64,000 nt of DNA from the NCBI GenBank assembly GCA_024449915.1, contig JAMZAV010000642.1:62001-126000 (forward strand), written 5' to 3'. The position numbers and the translations under genes are program-made. Below, in pieces: positions 10,690 to 22,814 of the stretch. Below the pieces are notes generated by a model, which saw nothing but the letters and a program-made list of their open reading frames with translations, was not told the origin of the DNA and ran no database searches. Position 1 is the stretch's first letter, and every line of letters starts with the position of its first letter. This DNA is from Sweltsa coloradensis (lineage: Eukaryota; Arthropoda; Insecta; Plecoptera; Chloroperlidae).

Positions 10690-10900
10690 AAATAACGTCG
10701 TGAATCAAACCAATAACAGAAATTGCGTGCTATCGTATTTCCGGAATTGAATTTAACACTCGGCGATGATGAGGTGAGATAACGCTCGAAGGTTTTCCAC
10801 AACTCAATCGTAATAATCCAGTCGTTGGTCGGGGTCGATCTTTCGACACGGGCGGCATCGATTCGAAGCAAAACGGTCGGCGGACGTTATACGATAAATA
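10690..10900. other. CpG-rich island in intron (candidate regulatory)
   Basis: In an otherwise CpG-poor, AT-rich intron, this stretch holds roughly two dozen CpG by my reading, including CGTTGGTCGGGGTCGATC and GGTCGGCGGACG. No open frame of interest and no repeat partner in the window. It may be an unmethylated regulatory element, but I see no diagnostic motif. Confidence 0.3.
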
Positions 10901-11284
10901 TTTATTCTAGTTTTCATCACAGAGCAAGCACTCAGAACGTGTACGAGAGCATGACGGCTTGTACAAACAAACACGTGTTATCGGAGGTTTCGTTTGTACC
11001 ACATCGAGGGGCACGGAAGGGGGCGGGGGCCCACAATCAAAAACATGCCCTCGGCGGTTTGATGTAGCAGTCACTCACTAGCAACAACTACATGCATGCA
11101 ACATTAAGGAATCGTTAATATTTAAAACAATTGGTGCCCTATTTGTTTTTTTATATGCGTGTATTTGGCTATTGTAATTGTCCAACCATGTTGGCTAAAG
11201 ACGGTATATTATTATTAAGTCTCTATTTGCAACGGATAATGTAATCCACTAGTGCAAATTTAATAGAGAAGGGAGGAGGGGAAA

Positions 11285-11500
11285 CCCGGTACAAGCACGT
11301 AGCCTACTCCTTCCGAAAAGTACCAAGGGGGCTAACGGCTTTCGTCCCATCCGAAAGGACGGTGTAACCTTGACAGGCATACAGGTTCCTCCCATGGTAC
11401 AATAATGATATCTCTGAATATCATTGGGCCATCAAATTCCAACTCGCAACCTTCTCGTGGTTTGGCCCGTGATTAATGGGAGTTTTGCTCCCTGAAACTA
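11285..11500 (-). mobile_element. Possible SINE fragment
   Basis: Shares block style with 14010-14120 and 30960-31190: GTAGCCTAC, ACGAAAGTACC or CGAAAAGTACC, CCCATGGTA and TAATAATGATA. Probably a diverged SINE related to the other tRNA-like repeats; no A/B boxes are clear. Confidence 0.35.
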
Positions 11501-12959
11501 ATGGCGAGCTCTGGGTCGTCGTCGGGGAACTTCCCCCTTCCCTTTGACTACCTCCCCGACGACGACGACAATGACAACACGGACGGATGATGACACAGAC
11601 GGAGACGACCACGACGTGGGGGAACCCCTGCCCTCCCCATACGCTTGTGGCTGGTTCTGACCAGCACAGGCCTTTCCACCCCTTGTCCCCTTGCGTCATA
11701 CCTTACGTCCCTCCCTTCGTCACGATTAGCCAAGTTGCATAAATATGAGACGTTAAGCAGTATCCAATCAAAATCTGAATATCATTGGATCATGGGTTCC
11801 TCCACTAACCCGGACTGCCGAGCAGACGTCGAGGAAAACGAAGCCGTTACACTAGCTCTCGAACCCTCCATCTGCTCTGCCATTAAAAAAACAAAAACAT
11901 TAAGTATGTTCGATACTCAATGATAAAACTAATTAACTAACACTATAAAACACACAACAAATCTGTGGTAATGATCGGCTCGCACGACTTGACGTGATGC
12001 GCGCACAGAGGGGCGGACAGACAGGAAGGCGGTGAATATGGTAGATTCGTTCCATATCCTGACATACATTGTGTTCGGGGAAGGGAGTTGCTACCCACGA
12101 CGCAGGACACAATCCCGGGGGGATGGACAAAATTTGCCCCAACCCGTGGTTCAAACCGGTGCTCCCACACGGGGAAGGTTCTTTTTTTAAAGATGTTTCT
12201 GATTAATATGTAAAAAAGAGCAATCAGCACACCCGTTTCTTAATGATGCAGAGCGATCACCAAAGGGGGCCGAAATGAAAACGGTTTTAGTGAAGGGAAT
12301 ACCTTACTTTACTTGTTATTTCCTTCCACGTCCACAGCAGTAGACATGTTAAAATAACAGTCCACCCATGAGCATACCTCCCTCATTACGAACACAATTT
12401 GTGTGAGTGGGTGGTGGCGGCATATCTAAATGGATAGATGTTAATACTGACCAGCACAATAATTGATTAAATAAACGTTAGTGAGCGTAAACAACACGGC
12501 CTCTGGCCTAAACCATAGAGTATGATTAGCGTATTAGACCAAGGGCTTAACCGCACCTTTACCACCCTCAAAGCAAATTATGCACATAGTATCGGCCGCA
12601 GGGCACAAACTAAACACATGGAATTGCATTATCTCTCTGGCAATATGTATCGAGGCGAGGATGCTGATGCTGGGGGGTGTTAGGCGGGGGAGGGAGACAA
12701 CTGTGTGTGGAACATTAAATGTCGACAAGATTGTTATGAGGAGACTGTCAGGGCGAGATCGATATCCCAAATGTGTGTGCTAGAAGGAGAGAGGGAATAC
12801 ACAGAAACGTTAAGTTGTCGCTTCCGTATTTCTTGCAAGATCGTGTAATGCCGAAACATTGTTCGACTTGCTCTCCGATATGCATCACTATGTCCGTCTA
12901 CGCGTGTGTCCATGACGTCCGCGTGTGCCTATATGTCTATTGTCTACCCAGGGTGTGTA

Positions 12960-13720
12960 TTGATTTTTTTTTTAACTTTTATTTAAAAAAAATCAAAAAT
13001 CATGATTCATTTGATTTAAATCAACTTTTAGATTGAAACTTTCACAAGCGTTTCAGGAAATAAAATTAAAATTCAAAAAATTATTTTAAGAAAAACTTTG
13101 CCGGAATCGGTTAGTTAAAACCCTTTGAATTTGTTGCTCAAAAAAAAGAAAAAGGCATTAAATCAAAAATTTTTTTATCAAAAGGGCCCAAACTTTGATT
13201 AAAATCTGTTAAAATTAAAAAACCCCCTATGCTCCCTCAAAAAAAGCGTTTTATGTGGAATTCCCCTTTGGACAAAAATCATAAAAAATTTTAAAAAAGC
13301 CATTCGATCGGGTTCAAAATAGGGGGTCTCCCACTTTCCATTTTAATTCTGAATTGCAATTGTATGGGATCTAACGGTCGAGATTTACTTATTTTGAAAT
13401 TTTTTCACCTGCGAGAGTTTCCCGACAAACCCAAAATAGAGAAAGGTTCTTATAGCTTTATGGGGCCCTGGGGCGGAGGTCAAGGGGGAAGGGGAATTAT
13501 TGAAGGGGAATAAAGGCACAAAAACAAAAAGTTTCCTTTCCCCGTGCTTGCCCAAGACACTCACAAACCAGAAACCCCCCCAGAAAATTTTTAGGGGGAA
13601 AAAATCGTTTGACTAGTTACCAAATCTCGAACTTCTGACGTTAAAACCCAAAAAAAGGTTACAATTTCAAAATTGTATACCTTTGCCGTGCCGCGTCCTT
13701 TCTCTTTGTTTTGCTATGTT
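12960..13720. other. AT-rich, homopolymer-rich stretch with no recognisable feature
   Basis: Starts with TGATTTAAATCAA-like palindromic sequence (12990-13025), which recalls degenerate hAT interiors. It then becomes a run of short A, C, G and T homopolymers with no repeat partner, ORF or motif that I recognise. It reads like poorly corrected sequence or very old repeat. Confidence 0.4.
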
Positions 13721-15793
13721 TTTTTATTTTCAAACTCAAATTTTAGATTTCATGTGCCCAAGAGTGTTCCCTTGTTTGGATAGCATTCATTTTGAGGCAC
13801 AATGACATGTCAAAAGATCGAGGACGAGTTCGGCAATACGGTGTCTTCTGCAGTAGAAACCAAACTTGCACAGGACTTTGTGTCGCAAGTTGCTTCATTG
13901 CGGGTCCCAAGCTATTTATTATATCGGTTCCATCAAGAACAGTATTATGGTATTATCTTTCCTCCCTCTCTAAACATGAGTTAGTGGATGGTGGGTGATG
14001 GATTGATTGACGCAGACCGAATAGGAAGGGAGATTACCAACGCGTAGCCTACGCCTGCTGATGTTGCCCGACGAAAGTACCGTAATATACGGGGAGGGTA
14101 TCGGGGGTTGATTCCCATGGTAGTGGACTAGTGCTACAAGGCTATTTCATGGTCAAGTCATTTGGTGCCAAGTTATAATGAGGCGAGGTTAGGCATAATC
14201 GTGGCAAATGACAGTGTCCCGGAACCCACCCTTTCCCGGGGCACAGACACTATTCACAAAAAATAGGCTCACGTAAAATTTTAAAAATCTCCCTTCTGAA
14301 TTTTTCTGCAACTTATTTTTGTATTCATTTTGATTTTTTTTGTTTTAAAACCCAAAAGAAATAAACAAATTCATCCCCTCTCCCGTCCAGCTACATGCAA
14401 CTGCACACCAAGTCTAGTGTGACTATAACTTCCATTGCATCATATTACTATGCAAGAGCAACGACTTCTTCAAAATAAATCCGCTAAGAAAGAAAAGTGC
14501 ACACCGGAAATACAGATCCTAAGGGGTGAGGGCGCAAAACATGGCCTCGGCCACGTCCCCCGTTCCCCCCAGCATTTAAATTTTTATAAAACCCAAAACA
14601 AGTGCCTAACATGACATCAACTTTTCAGACAGCCGTGCTTGCTGGTTGCCGGCCGCGGGTTTCTGAGGGCGCGTTAAACCTTGCAGTTGGAAGGGGCGAG
14701 CGAGTGCGACCCAAAGGAAAACAGGGGAACCGACGGTGGGCGATCTTGATTTAATTTTAGTTTAGTAGAAGAGAATGTGCATAAGGTACGCGCCAAAAAA
14801 TGATTCGCATAACCTCTCTTCCCCTTCCAACAGACTACTTTTAAACAAACAAGCACCTCCTTGAATAAATTGGCATTCAGACAAGTTTACTAAAATAAAT
14901 GGCGAGTTGTGATTTGTGATTGATGGAAGATGAGTGGTGACGAGATGGCATCTTGTTGGAACTGGAACAAGAGTTTTAAACTTGTACGTCACCTCTGACT
15001 ACAGGGTGTGTGACGTTATCACAACTAACATAATGGTTCCTCCACCGAGTCATTGAAAGGAGTTGGATAAAAACCGGCCCCTTGGGTGTACCAAGCACAG
15101 CCCTATTTCCTTATTAAACTCATAAGATCGTTCAGCTCAACTCATTAATCCAATGCATTTTTTTTTTTTTTTTAGAGGAAAAGAGGAAACCATTATTTCC
15201 TCTTTCTTTGTTAGCAGATCACGCAACAAGAAGTTCAAGCACCGGCGAGGAGGTAGAAAACACAACACTACAAGCGCTCTAATTGACAAAACTAAATTCA
15301 CCGCAAGATAATCTCATGCCACTTTGTGCACCCCTCGAAGCTATAAAATTATTTCAGAGCAAATGGCTGGGCGGTTTCGTCGTCGAGAAAAAGTGTCGTT
15401 TTTTCTATCGATCTGTATTCCCTCGACCAGTGACCCCCTCCTCTGAACCTCTCCTCCCCCACACCCTCTACTACTGAGTCTGGATACACGAGTCGTCTCT
15501 TGCTAATACAGGACAATAATTGGTTGCGTGGGGTGAGAGAGCTGTTGATGAAAGAGGTGGAGTGAGAGGGGGGGGGGAAGGGGGAGTGCGCGCTTCAAAT
15601 CGCTATCCGACCAACTCTTCAATGTAGTCGCAGTCGCAGAGCGTGAAAAAGTCTACGCCTGTTCAGGCTCACGATTGTACGTTCGTTCCTTCGTCCAGGG
15701 ACATGATTATAAGGCTTTTTACACGAAACAAAATGGGCATGACATCCAAATAAATTATGCAGGTGTTTTTTTCTCGTTCTTTTTTGGACCTAG

Positions 15794-16010
15794 ACGCCGA
15801 GAACAGGACGAAGCGAAGAATGGACTACAGCCAGCAGAGCACGAAAGTTGCACATCATAGCAATCAATGTCATAGTGGTACTGGTGGGGTCAGGATGATG
15901 CAGTTACATACAACGAGAGGGGCAGGGGGGATACGTAACCAGGTGAATCAAGACTCTAATGGGCTTTGCACCGGTAGGATAGGAACTCGTTTGAGCTCAG
16001 GGGTGTGGGG
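15794..16010 (+). other. Exon-like segment on the strand opposite Groucho
   Basis: A pyrimidine-rich tract and TTTTTTGGACCTAG form a good acceptor at 15793. A GTAAGTTATT donor follows at 16011. The 217 bases between are open in one frame (residues MDYSQQSTKVAHHSNQ in its middle, Gln/Ser/His/Gly-rich) and are less AT-rich than their surroundings. I do not recognise the peptide. It could be an exon of a nested gene or long non-coding RNA, or chance. Confidence 0.22.
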
Positions 16011-17297
16011 GTAAGTTATTAGTTATTAGTTACGAAAAAGTAAATCTTGCAACAAGAGTTATCGTTTTGTGGGGGGAGATTGATTTACAATTTTTTTTTC
16101 TGATTGACAGCAAACCAAATTGTTAGTCATTTCTTTGATATGCCAATTATGATTTTTGAGGGATTATCTCACAAGTTATGCAAAGTAAACACTTTAAATT
16201 CAATATGAATTTCCCAGAAAAAAAAATGATGGGCACTGACAACTTTACTGTGGTGTGCCCTAAAACCCCAATAACTTTTAACTAACTAGGCCTAACTAAC
16301 TAACAAACATTTTCACAATTTACCAAATACGAATTAAACTTAGATTTTGAGTTTGAATAGATCTACTTTTATCTACTGCAATGCACGTAACAAAGTGCCA
16401 GGCCCCGCACTCATCGAAATACAGTATTACAGAAAATAAGTGGATACCATTACCATGTCTCTTTTATTCGGTTCGGATCTCAACTAAAAGATTCATGAAG
16501 AGTAGCGGCAAATTTAAAATAATAGAACGAGTAAAACTTGTTGAGTGGACAACCCAACCAAGAAATAAGATAATTAAGATAATTATAATAAGATTGATCC
16601 AGATCGATCTCGCTTCCACCCAATAATAACGACGACCTCCCTGTCTCAGCTCTCAACACTTCCTTCAAACTTTGATGTCCTTCCATTCCATACAAGTACA
16701 CCTCTCGATTAAAATAACAATATCATAAAATATAAAAAAAACATCTTGCAAGGAATCTCTATTTCTTTGTGGCGAATTGAATATTGATTGAGATAACGTT
16801 TAAAACCTGCGAATGTTTTATCCAGCTAGAGCCAGACGTCATGATTGTATTGACTAAACTTGTGAAAGGATTCAAAATCCAAGATCGTCTGCAACGTCAA
16901 CACAACTTGTGTGGTACAAAACCATATCTTCATACTGATTATGTAATTAAGAAGTAAGAAGTGATTAATCAAGAATGTGTTTAGAATTTAGATGTCAGTG
17001 GAATCGATGACCCCTGCACCCCTCGAGACTTATGAGTCGAGAAACACAGATGTACTTCAATTAGGCCACTCCCGTTTCCTCCGCGTATAGAATAGGCTGA
17101 TCATTCGTGCGGCTTGTAAAATTGGTCTTGAGGATGGTTCATTTTCTCGTGAGAAGACTGAAGGTTCAGGGTTCAGATCTTAGTTCGGGCTATATCGTCC
17201 TGCGTCCTCCTAGAGAAACTAGAGCCCTTCATACATTCGCTCGTCAATGGCATCGGCGTCGAAAGGGTTCGGACTTCGGAGACGCTTCAATTCAGGA

Positions 17298-17315
17298 CCC
17301 CCCCCCCCCCCCCCC
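17298..17315. repeat. Poly-C tract (18)
   Basis: Eighteen consecutive C, one of about a dozen long G/C homopolymers in the window. Others are at 26669-26686, 38392-38405, 38795-38812, 39207-39220, 40034-40052, 51770-51781, 55136-55152, 57929-57942 and 59278-59290. Confidence 0.9.
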
Positions 17316-17610
17316 ACCACCAGGAAAGTTTTGAATTAAATCTGTTCTTTGAACTGAAGAAGAGGTCCACGGATGAAAATCAGTGTTGTAACCTGATTGC
17401 AACTTTTAGGGAAAGGAAGTAGGAAGTATTCCTACACAATTAAAACTTAATAATTTATGTACATCTAGGACAATAGACTGACAACATACATGGGTAGGGT
17501 GGGGTGAACGTTCCGTTTCTTTGGCAAAGCAAGGAAATTATGATTTGTGATTTCTTGGGTAAGTTTATAACGTTGGTTGTTGATAGACCGATGACTGAAG
17601 CATTCGGGGC

Positions 17611-17790
17611 GGTATTCTAAGCCCCTGTCTCCTAAGCCCCTGGACCTTTTTTTGGCTTCTAAGCCCCTGTGACCGACGGTTGTGCTACACGTTGCGAAGC
17701 GGGGCTAAGAAGACAAACCGGTCCGGGCTTTAGAAGACTAAAAGTCTTCTTAGGCCCTGTCTCCTAACGCCCGCACGAAAACCTTGTTCG
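17611..17790 (-). repeat. GGGGCTTAGAAG-family repeat, copy 5
   Basis: Ordered blocks TTCTAAGCCCCTGTCTCC, CCTTTTTTTGGCTTCTAAGC, GACCGACGGTTGTGCTACAC, CGAAGCGGGGCTAAGAAGAC and the ACTAAAAGTCTTC core. It is followed by a Helentron-like 5' end at 17855, the same arrangement as 8218-8600. Confidence 0.75.
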
Positions 17791-17854
17791 TTCCCATGAG
17801 CCATTACAGATAAGAAATGATAACGAATTTTTAAGTGTTTATTATAATCGATTT

Positions 17855-18667
17855 TTGGATGAGCGAAGCGAAGACTTCAATTTCACCGACCCCCCAAAAA
17901 ATTTAGCTCGTTTTTTTTTTTTTTTTCTCTCTGTTTTTTTTTCTGCTTGTTTGTTCGCTCTCTACCGGGAATACGGCATATGCGATCTTGATGAAAATTT
18001 GAGGGGACCTTCGAAATCTCTGAACTTAGACTTGCTACGTTTTTGGGTACAATCGAAGAAATAGTTTCTCATGATATCGTACTTTTTACGATTTTTTTCG
18101 GTTTTTAGTGCGATATTTTTGTGACATTTGGCCGATTCTGACTAAACGGGTGCGGATACAACGTTCATATTTCACATGCACATTAAGGTAATGGTGATGT
18201 ATTGACGCTTGAAAGAAAAAGTTGAAAAAGTTAAGCCAGAATCTATAGTAATAAAGGTTTCAATTTGAGTTTTAAGGTTTTTAATTTTTAAAAAACCTTA
18301 TTTCTATAGATTCTGGCTAATTTTTTCAACTTTTCTTTCAAAAGTCAATACATCTCCCCCTTACATTAATGTCATGTTAAATATAACGTTGTAGCCCCAC
18401 CCTTTTGGGTTCAGAATCCGCCCAAATAGCACGAAAATATAGATTTTAGATCTTTCTCACAGCCTTGTATGAAAACTTCACATGAGATTTTATATTTTAT
18501 CCACAGCCTTGTTACAAACAATCAAAGATCCACCAGACCTAATGATTGTTTTTGTATGGGCCTTGTTAATTTTTTTTTTTTTTTTTAAATTAATATTTAA
18601 ATTTCATAATTAAAAAACCCTCATCCATCAACGCGACAAAAAAAAAGCGTTTGCAAAGCTTCCAAAG
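17855..18667 (+). mobile_element. Helentron-like non-autonomous element with internal palindrome
   Basis: 5' end TTGGATGAGCGAAGCGAAGA, then CACCGACCCCCC, a T-rich tract and GATCTTGATGAAAATTTGAG. The 3' region has CTCATCCATCAACGCGAC and a degraded GCGTTTGCAAAGCTTCC end in place of CTAG. The interior is a large inverted repeat: about 18095-18265 pairs with about 18290-18445, each arm including AACGTT, GACATTA, TGTATTGAC and AGCCAGAATCTATAG blocks. Confidence 0.7.
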
Positions 18668-19467
18668 TTTTAAAACTAAGTACCCACAGGTCCGGAAGCG
18701 GTTTTAAGACTACGTAATTTGATCTCACACGTGCATTCGTCGTTTACAGCGTAAAATAGCATAAAAAGGACAAAACGTGCACTAGTTTTTTGTTTAAATG
18801 GAAACTTGTGAAAACAGGGTAAATTAACAAAATTACCTAGAATTCCATTATTTTTTTTTTAAAATACGAATTTTGGAAGAAGTACAAAACGAGTGTTCAT
18901 GAGACGTCTCTCCTTGTAGTAAAAAATATATATGCAATATGTAAATTTTGTCTTAAGTTAAGCCACAGTGGAAGAACGTTAACACTGAATTGCATCGAAA
19001 TAATAATGCGGTCTAGTAATAATAGGCCTTCTAGGGGTCCTGTAAGAACAGAGAATTAGTATTTCGGGGTTCCTTAGTTGTATTAATTTATTAGTAAAAA
19101 CGAAATTGTATTTTTCTGATCATTTACACTTCTGTCGTTTTTGCTTGAGGCAATCAAAATATGATTATACACACAGTTGATCGAAACGACGAGCGTGAAA
19201 TTAAAATATAAGACACAGAGAAGTGACCCCGCGATACATATTATTTCGTGTATATTTCGGGATTTGAAAGTATAAATTTGAGTAGTATTAAGAATTTTAT
19301 AAGGCGTAAAAAAAGAATACAAAAATAGTGGAGTAAAGGGCCTGGGCCCTAATGGCAAATTAAGTGCAAAAAGTGAAACTAACGTGGAAATTGGCACTAT
19401 TACTATTTCGGTACGAGAATTAAAAATTCGATGGCTCCAAGGTGAGCTTCTCTGACTTTATTATTAA

Positions 19468-20238
19468 CTAGGAAAACGTCCCGCCGCTTTGTTGGATGAG
19501 CTTTTTGGTGCATTGAGCTGCCATGTGTTATGCGAATTTTCTTTTTGTTCTGGGGAAAAATCATTTTTAAAGTGAAATTTTTTTAAAATTAAATTAAATA
19601 AAATAAAAAATAATTTCATTTTTTTAAATTTGTTTTAAATTAATCGTAATTGTAAAAAAAAAACTTTAAAATTTCGATTTTTATAAGAAATAATTTTCTC
19701 GATTGCGCTCAAATTTAACACGAATATATTAATTCATAAAACTAAGGTTCTGCTAAAAAATCATTACAATCGGATAAAGCATGTAGGTGTTATAAGTCAA
19801 AAAAATTGTTTAAAAAAAAAGAAAAAACCCGTAAAATATCGATTTTTATGATAAAATATTTTTTCAATTGCGCTCAAATTTCACAAGAATATCTAAAATT
19901 CATAAAATAAAGGTTCTTTTGCAAAAATCATTACAAATGGGATAAAGCATGTAGGTGTATAAACGAAGAATTTTTTAAAAATTGAAAAAAATCGTAAAAT
20001 TGCGATTTTCATGAGAAAAATTTTTGGGATTGCGCTCAAAACGGGGCAGTTTAAGTTCAAAGATTTCGAAGGTCTCCATAAAATTTCATCGCAATCGGAG
20101 TATCGGTTTAGCCGGAATCGTGTGGACAAACAGACAAAAATACAAAAAAAAAAAGAAAAAAAAAAAACATTCCGGATTTTTTTCTCCAGTGTATTAGAAT
20201 TGGAATCTTCGCTCGCTTACGCCGCTACGCTCATCCAA
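19468..20238 (-). mobile_element. Helentron-like non-autonomous element
   Basis: Plus-strand left edge CTAGGAAAACGTCCCGCCGC then GTTGGATGAGC; right edge GCTACGCTCATCCAA. Read on the minus strand it has a TTGGATGAGCG 5' end, a subterminal GCTCATCCAAC copy and a CTAG 3' end. Interior blocks (TTGCGCTCAAA, AGCATGTAGGTGTTATAAG, CGAAATTTTACG-like) repeat two to three times. No transposase. Confidence 0.75.
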
Positions 20239-20579
20239 TAAAAATTTAAATTAATTAATTTAAAATCACCCAGACTACCAATATCAAATTGAGCCTAAAG
20301 CTTATTTTATGAGGAATAAATAAATGTCAAAATATATTTTTAAATATAAATACGATTGTAATATTTTAGTTAAGTATATACTTTAAAACTTGTCGTAGGC
20401 TTTCGTAGGTCTACTTTCATTTCACCTTTACTTTCAATATAAACATAGCCTATCATCATATATGGGTTTTCATTGACGCGCCCTTATACCAACTAAACTT
20501 AAAAGCGTATTATTTTTATCAATATAGTTATCAATCTTAAATGCAAATGTTCCCGGGTACTAAACATATGAAAAAAAAA

Positions 20580-20689
20580 AATGTATTTAGAGTCCCACCC
20601 ACTCAGTTATATAACCCGATTTTCAGTGGGGGACAGTAAATCAAAGCGACCCAAACCAACCCTGCAGGCCCCGACGCAATCGACGAGTG
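20580..20689 (-). mobile_element. SINE/LINE 3' end fragment
   Basis: Second copy of the 1301-1406 sequence: TGTATTTAGAGTC, CCACTCAGTTATATAAC, TTTTCAGTGGGGGACAGTAA, ATCAAAGCGAC and GGCCCCGACGCAATCGACG. Orientation as the first copy. Confidence 0.6.
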
Positions 20690-20894
20690 AGCGATAACCA
20701 ACCAAAAAAATCGATATTTGTAAAAGGGAAAAATAGCAATCAGTGGTATGGGCACTGGACATGCGAACACCCGCGGATCCATGCCAGAATCAACAAGGCC
20801 GATTCAGACAACTCTGAATTTATTATGTGTTCGTTGGACGGCTCCAAAGTCACCGTTTACAAAATCCTAGGACAAGAACTGATGGACTTAAGTT

Positions 20895-20990
20895 TAAATC
20901 AGAAGTTAAAAAACTTCTGATTTCAACGGGAATCGAACCCCGGACCTTCTGCATTGGAAGCAGATACGAGCCACACAAGACCAACTCGTC
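20895..20990 (-). mobile_element. tRNA-like SINE fragment
   Basis: AACGGGAATCGAACCCCGGA is a reverse-strand B-box-like sequence, followed by a TCTGCATTGGAAGCAGA anticodon-arm-like hairpin and CGAGCCACACAAG. A related segment is at 45765-45860 (GAATTTGAACCCGCGACC, CTGCATTGGAAGG, GACTGAGCCACAC). It is immediately followed by a CTAG-type Helentron end near 20995-21018. Confidence 0.5.
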
Positions 20991-21662
20991 TAACAACGAC
21001 TTGGCGTTTTTCTAGTCTAGTTTTTGGGTAAGACGCCCTTATACCCGAAATGTGTGGGACTGGGATACTTATAGGGCCAGTCCCCTGATCGGGAAAGATT
21101 TTGTTATTTCTGGATTTTTATTTTAAAAATTATTAAACATGTTTTGAAATGCATATAACGCAGTGTATAGTCTATCATCTGTGACAATACTATTGAAAAC
21201 ATAGCCAGTAAGAAAAACGGGTTAAGATTGCAAGGTTTGCTCAATATCCGAGCGGAATGTGGGGGTACCTTGATCGTGCAAGATTCGAACACCTTGGGCA
21301 CTGCCCTTTTCACGGCCCGGGCAAATAAAAAACCAAAATATGTTTTCAAAAAACAACAATTGTTTTTAAAATAGGTCCTACACATTAGCAGTCTATTTTT
21401 CAATTTGTTACTTCTTGTAGGTTTTAAAACGCAACGAACCTAGCTGATTTTGTTAACAGTTCTCAGTATACTTGTACCGGATGCCTGTCTAAAATTTCAG
21501 CTCAATCTGTTTCAGCGATTCGGCTGATTTTCGACGTACACACACGCACGCACACAGACTCACACAATGAGCGCCGGGTTTGAGTTGAATGGAGACAACT
21601 CAGGCGCTTCACTCCCTCGTTAATTATAGATTGTTGTAGACATATTGATTTATGTGATGTAA

Positions 21663-21831
21663 CTAGGGAACGCCAAGTCGTTGTTAAACGAGTGAGTGAG
21701 CCATGTGTATAGTACCCGGTATCATTTCCCATACTGGCTAGAAATCCATGGCAGCCTTGGGTATATGGGAGGAAATGGGATGTTTCCCGGGTACTACACT
21801 TGGCTCACTCACTCATTTAACAACGACTATG
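21663..21831. mobile_element. Two Helentron-type 3' ends in head-to-head palindrome
   Basis: The left side reads CTAGGGAACGCCAAGTCGTT then GTTAAACGAGTGAGTGAGCC. The right side mirrors it with GGCTCACTCACTCATTTAAC and AACGACTATGGCCTTTCCCT then AG. CCGGGTACTA-like blocks flank the centre. Both outer borders end in CTAG and are in opposite orientation, so the unit is a palindrome of two 3' termini. A diverged relative spans 52570-52737. Confidence 0.6.
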
Positions 21832-22009
21832 GCCTTTCCCTAGTTATTTAAATTGAAAATTCAAAGTGCGAATCGTGTTCGAAAAAGTACTAGCGTGAAA
21901 CATTAACAAAATTTCCAAGATAAAACAAAATCCCCTGATTTTTATTTCCCATTTAACACCCCTCAAAAATAATATGTGGGTTTTAAAAATATAAAAAAGT
22001 TCATACTAA

Positions 22010-22085
22010 CGGTATCGAACTCCAACCCTCCGTGCGGTAGGCTAAATGCTTACCAGTAGGGCCCTGCCATGCCCCCGCAGATTTC
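22010..22085 (-). mobile_element. tRNA-like SINE fragment
   Basis: GGTATCGAACTCCAACCCTC with GGTAGGCTAAATGCTTACCA resembles a reverse-strand tRNA head with T arm and anticodon arm. The related tail sequence with GATTTTCGACGTACAGACAG follows at 22250-22290. Confidence 0.4.
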
Positions 22086-22139
22086 GTCCCGCTACCTGCT
22101 ACTAAACAAATGCTATCGATATTTTTAAAAATCACATTT

Positions 22140-22350
22140 TTATTTATTGTAGGCTTAAAACGCAATGGATCTAGCTGATTTTGGTTAACAGTTCTCAATA
22201 AACTCGTAAACCCAATGTCTTTTAAATTTCAGCGCAATCTGTTCAGCGGTTCGGCTGATTTTCGACGTACAGACAGACAGACAGAATCACAGAAACACAG
22301 AATGAGGGCCGTTTGAGGTGAATGGGGACACTCGGGCGCTCCGCTCCCTC
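22140..22350 (-). mobile_element. CTAG-class element fragment, third family
   Basis: AATTTCAGCGCAATCTGTTC, CGGCTGATTTTCGACGTAC with an ACAG run, and CGGGCGCTCCGCTCCCTCGT. The same blocks occur at 21480-21625 and, inverted and diverged, at 52080-52260. The GAGCGGAGCGC terminus parallels the GAGCGAAGCGAAG terminus of the main family. Confidence 0.5.
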
Positions 22351-22814
22351 GTTTAATTAAGGATACCTCTACCTACTACATTTTAGTTAAATTATACCTC
22401 TTTTGACTAATGTGTGAGAATGTATACCTAAAGCTTGTTGCCAGTGGCAGTACTTGTTTTGATATAATTTGTTGATTTTGCTTGATTTTTCTTTGATTAT
22501 TTTCAATTTCTCTTTAAAATTAAACTGGAAACGTTGGTTGAAATAATAAAAGTGCACTGATAAACCTGAAAAATAATTATGCCATTATATTATTATTTAA
22601 GGCTGTTGCATCGTCCTCTAAACTTTATTTAAAAATGAACGGAATATGACTGCAATCTTATCTTGATGAGTGAGGGTCTTAAACTTAAAGGAAAATATAT
22701 TTTGTAATATTTTGAGCAGGATGTTACGTCTCTGTCAGTCATTATATGCAAATTTTTGGACAAAAGTTGGAACACTGAGCAAGGTGTTATACTTAATTTA
22801 GAGCGACGATTATT

